From: Monoplex corrugatus
Taxonomy: Eukaryota > Mollusca > Gastropoda > Littorinimorpha > Ranellidae
Reading direction: 5' to 3'
Assembly (NCBI GenBank): GCA_030674185.1
Contig: JAPXFY010000015.1
Span: forward strand, 22,683,486-22,747,485
Length of the DNA stretch: 64,000 nt
Translations under genes and position numbers: made by a program
Notes under the pieces: model-generated
The model's input: the letters and a program-made list of their open reading frames with translations, nothing else
What the model was told of the DNA's origin: nothing
Databases searched by the model: none
Shown: positions 58,071-64,000 of the stretch, in pieces
How positions within the stretch are numbered: the first letter of the stretch is position 1
How the letters are laid out: each line of letters begins with the position of its first letter

Positions 58071-58537
58071 TTTCTCCTCTTACCTTACGTACGTTCGTAT
58101 CTATATTTCAGTAGTTGAACTGAGCATCCTATTCACACACACAAAAAAATGGGTGTAAGCTTGACTCGGTGATGCACTGCCCTGAGACAGAGTGACCTCG
58201 CTGAGCATCTTAAATGTGCTGTCATTCTGGTGCTGTCAGGGCATTTAAATCAGACCGCTCCTCTCCCCCCCCCCCCCTCTCCCCTCCCGTTCCGAGGGAC
58301 GGTTATCTTGCTTGGTCTTATCACCGGAGGCTGGGCATTGACATAAAAATCACTTAATCTATCAAAAAAAAAAGGTTGACGGGAGTAGAGTAGAAAGATA
58401 AATGGAAAGAGAAGGAGGGGGAAGAAAAAGACATTAGAAACCAATTAACGCGTCCAAGCGGTTAACGCAAAGTACTACCGACAGGGAGATCGCGGGTTTT
58501 AATCCCCATTAGTCTAACGATGTTATTATTTTTTTCT

Positions 58538-59012
58538 AGGATCATTGCACTAAGGGAGGTTACCTTTGTGCTCACCTTTTTTTCCCGTCCCATTTTCTGC
58601 GCCACCTTAATGGCCACAGAATCTGGAACAGCTTTTTACTGTGTGATGATGATGATGTCAATGAGGATGATAATCATGATGCTATGGACTTCTGTCTCGG
58701 CTGACAGGGCTGTACTCTACGCTTTCTATCATAACATATCCTGGCATCAACCAGAGCCGAGAGATACAGACATCTGCGGTGCTACTCAAAAGATTTGAGC
58801 AACACCCTGAATGACGAATCTGTGAAGTAGATGAGACGCGACTATGGTCCCAGTCTTCCCAATGAGCCCATACCACGCCCAGCTCTGGGTAGGAGCCGGT
58901 TAGAGTCGAAAAATCCCACAATGATTTTTGAAGGGACTGATGAGGATTCGAACCCACAACCTTCCAGTCGGTAGTCCGTTGCGTTAACCACTACGCCACG
59001 GCGGCTGATCCA
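58538..59012 (-). mobile_element. tRNA-derived SINE, family A, nearly full length
   Basis: On the minus strand: GCCGCCGTGGCGTAGTGGTT (A box), GGTTGTGGGTTCGAATCCTC (B box), GGCGTGGTATGGGCTCATTG, then the GATAATCATGATGCTATGGA-complement tail and the CCTTAGTGCAATGATCCTAG end. Confidence 0.88.
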
Positions 59013-59045
59013 AACAATGTTATTGTGAGATTCTTCTGCCGCGAT

Positions 59046-59340
59046 AAGGAATCTACCCAGAGTTGAACACGCTACGAGCTCACTAGGAAGACTGGGACAA
59101 GACAGGACGAATTTCTCCACTTCACCGATGCGCCATTAAGGATGCCCCTCAAAACATCCAGATCAATGCCGCATACGTCTGTATCTCTCTGACATGGTTG
59201 ATGCCACGATATGTTATGAAAGTGAGTTGAATACAGCCCCGCCACGTAATTAAATCCGATATGGAACCCCGTGGCATTATCACTATCATCCCCACTCTCA
59301 TCATCAGGGCATTCACCATTATGAGAAACACTGTCTAAGG
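59046..59340 (+). mobile_element. Truncated family A SINE, opposite orientation
   Basis: Begins inside the body (CTACCCAGAGTTGAACACGC) and continues through GAGCTCACTAGGAAGACTGG to CATTCACCATTATGAG. It has no tRNA head. Together with the previous copy it forms a head-to-head pair. Confidence 0.75.
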
Positions 59341-59457
59341 TTCTATGGCTCTGTATGACATGCTCTCATGGTGATCTAAGTTTCGGTGAGGTGTGCTGAG
59401 GAGCCGCACTAAGCGTCGTGTGGATGGAGAAGGAGCAATGCAGAAAATCGTGGCAGC

Positions 59458-59561
<104 letters not shown>

Positions 59562-59639
59562 AATCGCGTGCCGAAGAATCTGACAACAGTAGTGACGAAT
59601 GCCAGGATCACGAGGCGATGAGGCAATGCGCCTTGCGGT

Positions 59640-60300
59640 AACGCTGCCAGCCCAGCTAGTTTGCACGTGGACGTTGACTCAAATTCTAAACTTCAAAACA
59701 CTCTGATACTCATGACCCTAATACACGAGCACATTTGTGAATTGACTACGGTTTAATCTGCCCTCGTTTAAACTGAGGAGCGTGGCACCACTGTTTCTCT
59801 CTCCCCTTGTTTTGTTGTGGAGGACATTAAGTTTCTCTGCACCCTCGGTTATATAGTTGGATAACTGGTGACCTAGTGCTGAGGCACTGATGACTGGTTG
59901 ATACTGGTTGACCTTGCATTCCTGCTTCTCCCAGAACAAATCCAATCTCTTGTCTGAGTACATGTATGTTGTTCCAGGTGTCATGTGAGCTGGCGTGTCT
60001 GATCGATTCAAGTACCGTACTCCAGTTATTGGCCCTGTCTGCGATAATAGTGATAAGATGTTTTTGACAGTGCAAAGGTTGTTATGAAAAGATTACTCTT
60101 TTCATTTTACGATTATCTAAGCATTCTACATTTGACAAAAAATAGGAAGCAGATCTACAAATGAAATTGATACCCTGCTGAATTTGCTTCTTTGTGTTAT
60201 TTTCAAGTTTCAGTCTTAACAGCGCTTGATAAGATATTGAAAAATTTGAGCTGACACTTGCAAGTAGGCCTTGTCATGTAATGTGTTATTTTTTCTAGGG
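59640..60300. other. No gene seen
   Basis: Minus-strand frames near 59718-60075 are short, end abruptly and show no recognised domain. Confidence 0.4.
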
Positions 60301-60307
60301 TTATTTT

Positions 60308-60413
60308 TTGTTTGTTTGTTTGTTTGTTTGTTTGTTTATGCGTTTGTCTTAGGGTATGTTTGTTTGTTGTTTGTTTGTTTGTTTGTTTGTTTGTTTGTTT
60401 GTTTGTTTGTTTG
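60308..60413. repeat. (TTTG)n microsatellite
   Basis: TTTG units in two blocks separated by a short spacer. Confidence 0.97.
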
Positions 60414-60419
60414 AGGGTT

Positions 60420-61428
60420 CTTTTTCCTCACAAAAATCATCTTGTTGGAATTCGTGGTGCTCTCGTGGGGAATGCGTCTGGCCATAAAGCAGCGCCATTT
60501 TTTTTTTTATTGTTCCGTGTATTTTTGTTTTCATATGAAAATACATTTTTCGCAGAATTTTGCTGGAATACCCGTTCTTAGCGTAACTTCGTCGCTGTGC
60601 CCTAAGTGATGCTGCACACGACACCCCAGTTTATCGTCCCATCGAAAGGCTAGTGGATGGTTGTGTGGCTACAAGATTTCTGTGATTAGGAATCAGACCT
60701 GTGTATTCTCAAGTCCTGTACAGGATACCGCATTGCTGGTATACTTTTTTACTTAAAATGTTTACTATGGCAAAGAGGACAGATTTTGACGTGTTGGAAG
60801 ACAGACCATAATTATCTTCCCACAGCCCAACGCTTAATTCAGGCTTGAAAGGTTATATAAGTGAAGTTCCATTCAGATTCCTCTTATTTCAGAAGAAGCA
60901 CATTAAATTAACGTAAACTTTAGAGTAAAATGTCTTGTACAGAGACACACTCAACATACATCCATTCGGTCAATATGAAATGATCGCTAAAGGGAAAACA
61001 AAAACAAACAAAAAACCCAGATGGTGAAGCCATTCTAGCAGCCTCCCTTTCGTACAAAAATGATTATAGAAAATCTAGATTTTGTACTTTTAAACGTCAC
61101 TGTGACCTTGAAGAAGTTTCACATAAAAAATTGACATGCATTGAGTACAACGCTGGAATGTCACAAAATGAGAACAGATTTTAAATAACATCAGAAGTTC
61201 CGTGCTGTTCACACACCTCCCTCCAAAAACTGATTTTAGGCACTTTTTTGTCCATTTTGCTGCATAACCTTGTAAAATTACGTTTTTGCGAGTCCTCAAC
61301 AATTCCACAGCTTTGGTCGAAATCCGAAACAGCTCTTTCCATAAAGAACTGAGAAAATGTGTTCACACAGTTTTTTTCATGGACACACAGTCTGACACAC
61401 CTTTATTTGATTGATAAGAAAATAAACT
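60420..61428. other. 1 kb without a supported gene
   Basis: Unique-looking AT-rich DNA. A minus-strand frame at 61181-61366 (SFWREVCEQHGTSDV) is unsupported. Confidence 0.4.
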
Positions 61429-61575
61429 TACCCTTATGACTACCTTCGCTCCTATTCACCAGCTTCCGCCAGGAATCTGGTAAACAGGGCAAGGGAGGCA
61501 AAGGGTTAAGTGTTTGCTTTGCTGACATGGTCGACAATGCAGGATGCCAGTGGACAGTGTGCATGAATCAAAGGG
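61429..61575. mobile_element. TTAA-type MITE, family M, copy 2
   Basis: Left end CCCTTATGACTACCTTCGCT and right end (complement) CCCTTTGATTCATGCACACT bracket the same body as 50018-50202 (TTCACCAGCTTCC, TTTGCTTTGCTGACATGGTC, AATGCAGGATGCCAGTGG). The right flank is TTAA (61576-61579); the left TTAA has decayed to TTAC. Confidence 0.65.
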
Positions 61576-61589
61576 TTAAAGGGAGATTT

Positions 61590-61632
61590 AAAAAGAAAAA
61601 AAAAAAAAAAAAAGAAGAAGAAGAAGAAAGGA
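61590..61632. repeat. Poly(A)/(GAA)n tract
   Basis: A-run followed by GAAGAAGAAGAAG. Confidence 0.95.
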
Positions 61633-61639
61633 ATGACAT

Positions 61640-62300
61640 GACGAAATTTTAAGTTTGCTCAAAGCCACAGCAAGCACGCAACAACAATCACAAGAAACGA
61701 TATCAACAACAGAAACAACAACATTTTCTTTCCACACAATGGAAGCGATAAGAACATAACAACCATTTGGTCACACTGAACCAAGAAACGCATGTTACCT
61801 TCAGGTTTATACAGACAAGGCCACGCAGCTGGACGATTCCGGGGAGAAGGGATCAGCTCTGAGGCCTTTCACCATGTGCTTGTCCTCGAAGTTACGCTTC
61901 AGACTGAATTCCTCCCCACCCACCCCACTCCGACACACTCCCGTCCCTGCAAAGTATGATCATGTAACACGTCTTTGTTAAAACTTGGGAAGGAGTGACA
62001 AACACACCTTCATACTGTCCTCAGCAGACAGGGTCACTATGGTGATTTTAACGGGTACTGAACTTAAGGGCCATTCTTCACATTGTATACATTAGAACAA
62101 AAGAGTACATTTGCACAGAAGCGATAAGGGCGACACTTATAAGAGTGTTTGGAGTCACTTAGTGAAACATTCATTTGAATTAGATTAAGTTCAAGAATTT
62201 CTTTTCCACTCGATTCCATATGCGTTCTACCCAGATCTGCCATCATGATTTGGCAGACTTCTTCAGTTTACGCAAAAGTCTTTTTCTAATTTGGTTTTAA
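61640..62300. other. No gene seen
   Basis: Mixed sequence; short frames only. Confidence 0.4.
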
Positions 62301-62306
62301 AACAGG

Positions 62307-62336
62307 TTAAAAAAAAAAAAAGGGGGGGGGGGGGAG
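62307..62336. repeat. Poly(A)-poly(G) tract
   Basis: A run followed by a G run. Confidence 0.9.
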
Positions 62337-62339
62337 AAA

Positions 62340-62888
62340 CGAGATCTGTGAAATACTGACACCACCAGTATGGTTAGAGCATTCAAGTGGGTAGCGAACA
62401 GGGCAGGACTTAAGTTTTGGGCTGGATCTGGCCTCAGGTCTCTAATCCACGCCTCTTTCTACGGCGTACATTTCTGGGCTAGTGTTGTCCATATTTAGTG
62501 AGAGAGAAACAGAGGTGCGGTTGTGATCAAACACCAAGGGTAATGTGCACCTGGTCTGCAGGCTCGCTGATAAAGGTGTGGCTACTTTCTTGGCTATACA
62601 ACTACCCACAAGTGTTTGCTGGAACCAAATTTCCGATTCAGATCCTCTTCACCTGTCCAATTCAGACGCTCTTCTCTAAGTGCTTCAACAGTGTCAACAG
62701 GTGGCCAGTTGAGGTCGCCGACCACTCCTTGGCTATTTTCGTCGTGCAAAAACGGACAGACGTATGCCTTTAATCTCAAAAACACACAGTCGTAAGGACC
62801 TGAAAGTGACTTCCATTCCCTCGCAACATCGGAGATCTCACGTATTCGCATTAACCCAAAAGGCAAGGTAATGGTTCCCCTATGACTG
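62340..62888. other. No supported gene
   Basis: A minus-strand frame 62866-62594 starts MPFGLMRIREISDVAREWKS then SLSGP-like text, resembling a retrotransposon-type aspartic-protease/RT leader only weakly. Not called. Confidence 0.3.
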
Positions 62889-62889
62889 T

Positions 62890-63245
62890 AAGATGGAAGA
62901 GGAGTGAATTGGAAGGCCTAAGCTTTGCTCGAGGCCAGTACTAACCACAGATAAGACTTTTTGATAATGAAAACTTGTCCTACAACCCTATGGGCGTAGG
63001 GGACTGAAGTGACAGTGAATTCAATTATATTCGAGGCCGTTATGATAAGGGCAGTGACAATCTCCTCTCTCACGCTTTAATCACCTTCATCAAGTCTGAA
63101 TAGAATTAGGTATCCATTCAAAGCTGGATGGACTGCATGGCGCACGCTCCTATTTTACCCCCCTCTTGAGTTTGATTCGCATCCGTGCGAATTCTTGCAA
63201 TTAGACTGGAAAGCAGGACCTCTATCTTTACGTCATCGAGGACAC
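62890..63245. repeat. Family C copies, two diverged in tandem
   Basis: GGGGACTGAAGTGACAGTGA, CGAGGCCGTTATGATAAGGG, ATCTCCTCTCTCACGCTTTA and GTTTGATTCGCATCCGTGCG follow family C order; a partial copy lies just before. Confidence 0.5.
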
Positions 63246-63400
63246 CCCTTTAAAGAAATATAAATTCCGTATCGTCAGTCCCAGCAGATGGACAGTAGGG
63301 TTGTTTTCCTTGTCATAATAAGAACAAACAAGCAGAAAGACACAGACAACCGAACAAACAACAACAAAGACCTTTTTCTCGACAAACTTTACTGTTCTGT

Positions 63401-63610
63401 AACAACACGAACGAAAGTTTTGAGGGAGAGAACCCCGTCCTTTCTTTCAACAGAGAATAGTTCGTATCGACACAAAGAGATGTTTGTCTCTTTGTGTGTG
63501 AGTGTGTGTGTGAAACAACACGAACGAAAGTTTTGAGGGAGAGAACCCGTCCTTTCTTTCAACAGAGAATAGTTCGTATCGACACAAAGAGATGTTTTCT
63601 CTTTGTGTAG
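63401..63610. repeat. Tandem duplication, 113-bp period, each with a hairpin
   Basis: AACAACACGAACGAAAGTTT and GAATAGTTCGTATCGACACA occur twice. Each copy ends in a hairpin, CACAAAGAGA-loop-TCTCTTTGTG. Confidence 0.9.
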
Positions 63611-63644
63611 TTTTTGACGTTGTTTTTGGTGTGATGTGATTTTT

Positions 63645-63736
<92 letters not shown>
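63645..63736. repeat. (GT)n microsatellite
   Basis: GT tract of about 92 bases with one TTG slip. Confidence 0.97.
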
Positions 63737-63739
<3 letters not shown>

Positions 63740-63897
63740 AAAGCATGACATAACACAGGACATGCCTGCAGGTAAATTCCTTGCTGTTTTGTACAGGACA
63801 AGCAAAAATTCTTAGTCTTGAGTGTGAAGTTGGAAAAAGTAACTTCCACTCTGTATTATCAGGCATCTCTCGTGTTAGCTCTGACTACAGGATATGA

Positions 63898-64000
63898 TAA
63901 ACCCTTTCATTCCCTTTCCCTATCCACCACCTGTGAACACAACCTGTTGAATTCCTCAACCTATCCACCAGCTTCTTGCAGGAAGGTGGTGGACAGGGTG
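63898..64000. mobile_element. TTAA-type MITE, family M, copy 3, cut by window edge
   Basis: TAAACCCTTTCATTCCCTTT is the terminal sequence, followed by CCTATCCACCAGCTTCTTGC and AGGAAGGTGGTGGACAGGGT, the central palindrome of the family. The right end is outside the window. Confidence 0.6.

Noticed and set aside
62594..62866. Minus-strand 90-codon frame as a gene
   Set aside because: Some resemblance to retroelement protein text, but too weak and isolated to support.

Overview
The window is eukaryotic nuclear DNA from a large, repeat-rich animal genome. Coding exons are short, intronic and bounded by GT/AG signals. Dinucleotide CA/GT arrays are extremely dense, and tRNA-derived SINEs, LINE relics and TTAA-flanked piggyBac-type elements are scattered throughout. 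A marine mollusc (gastropod-like) fits this mix, but that is an inference from repeat style, not from a diagnostic gene.

Two host genes can be assembled on the minus strand. Gene 1 runs from about 52.5 kb down to 43.0 kb. It has a signal-peptide exon (52454-52538), two ectodomain exons (45449-45636 and 44347-44576), and a last exon (43012-43605) with one transmembrane helix and a cytoplasmic tail; the protein looks like a type I membrane protein of no family I recognise. Gene 2 runs from 21.7 kb (perhaps from about 31.0 kb) down to 1.67 kb. It has eight linked exons whose splice phases all agree, and it encodes a four-helix membrane protein with a pore-loop-like segment before the last helix. 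It looks like an ion channel with an atypical filter (TLCGSD).

The rest is mostly mobile DNA. A near full-length RTE-like non-LTR retrotransposon lies at 36106-39211, with 9-bp flanking duplications and one frameshift. 5'-truncated or decayed LINE pieces lie at 2-637, 2384-3122, 10346-11290, 22800-24270, 29426-30385 and 48490-48730. Two non-autonomous piggyBac elements keep only the transposase N-terminus (4465-5640 and 16344-17024). Small TTAA MITEs lie at 50018-50202, 61429-61575 and 63898-64000. Foldback elements lie at 15593-16043 and 50451-50772. At least three tRNA-derived SINE families are present, one of which appears to have given rise internally to a 44-bp satellite of about 43 copies (7041-8935).

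The most unusual structures are: the channel-like gene with its odd filter; a perfect 162-bp inverted duplication of its last coding exon joined to a LINE; tandem copies of the 3' splice site and start of exon 2 of gene 1 inside its own intron 1; the SINE-born satellite; and hammerhead-like motifs in a foldback repeat family. No rRNA, confident tRNA, CRISPR or bacterial-type operon is present.
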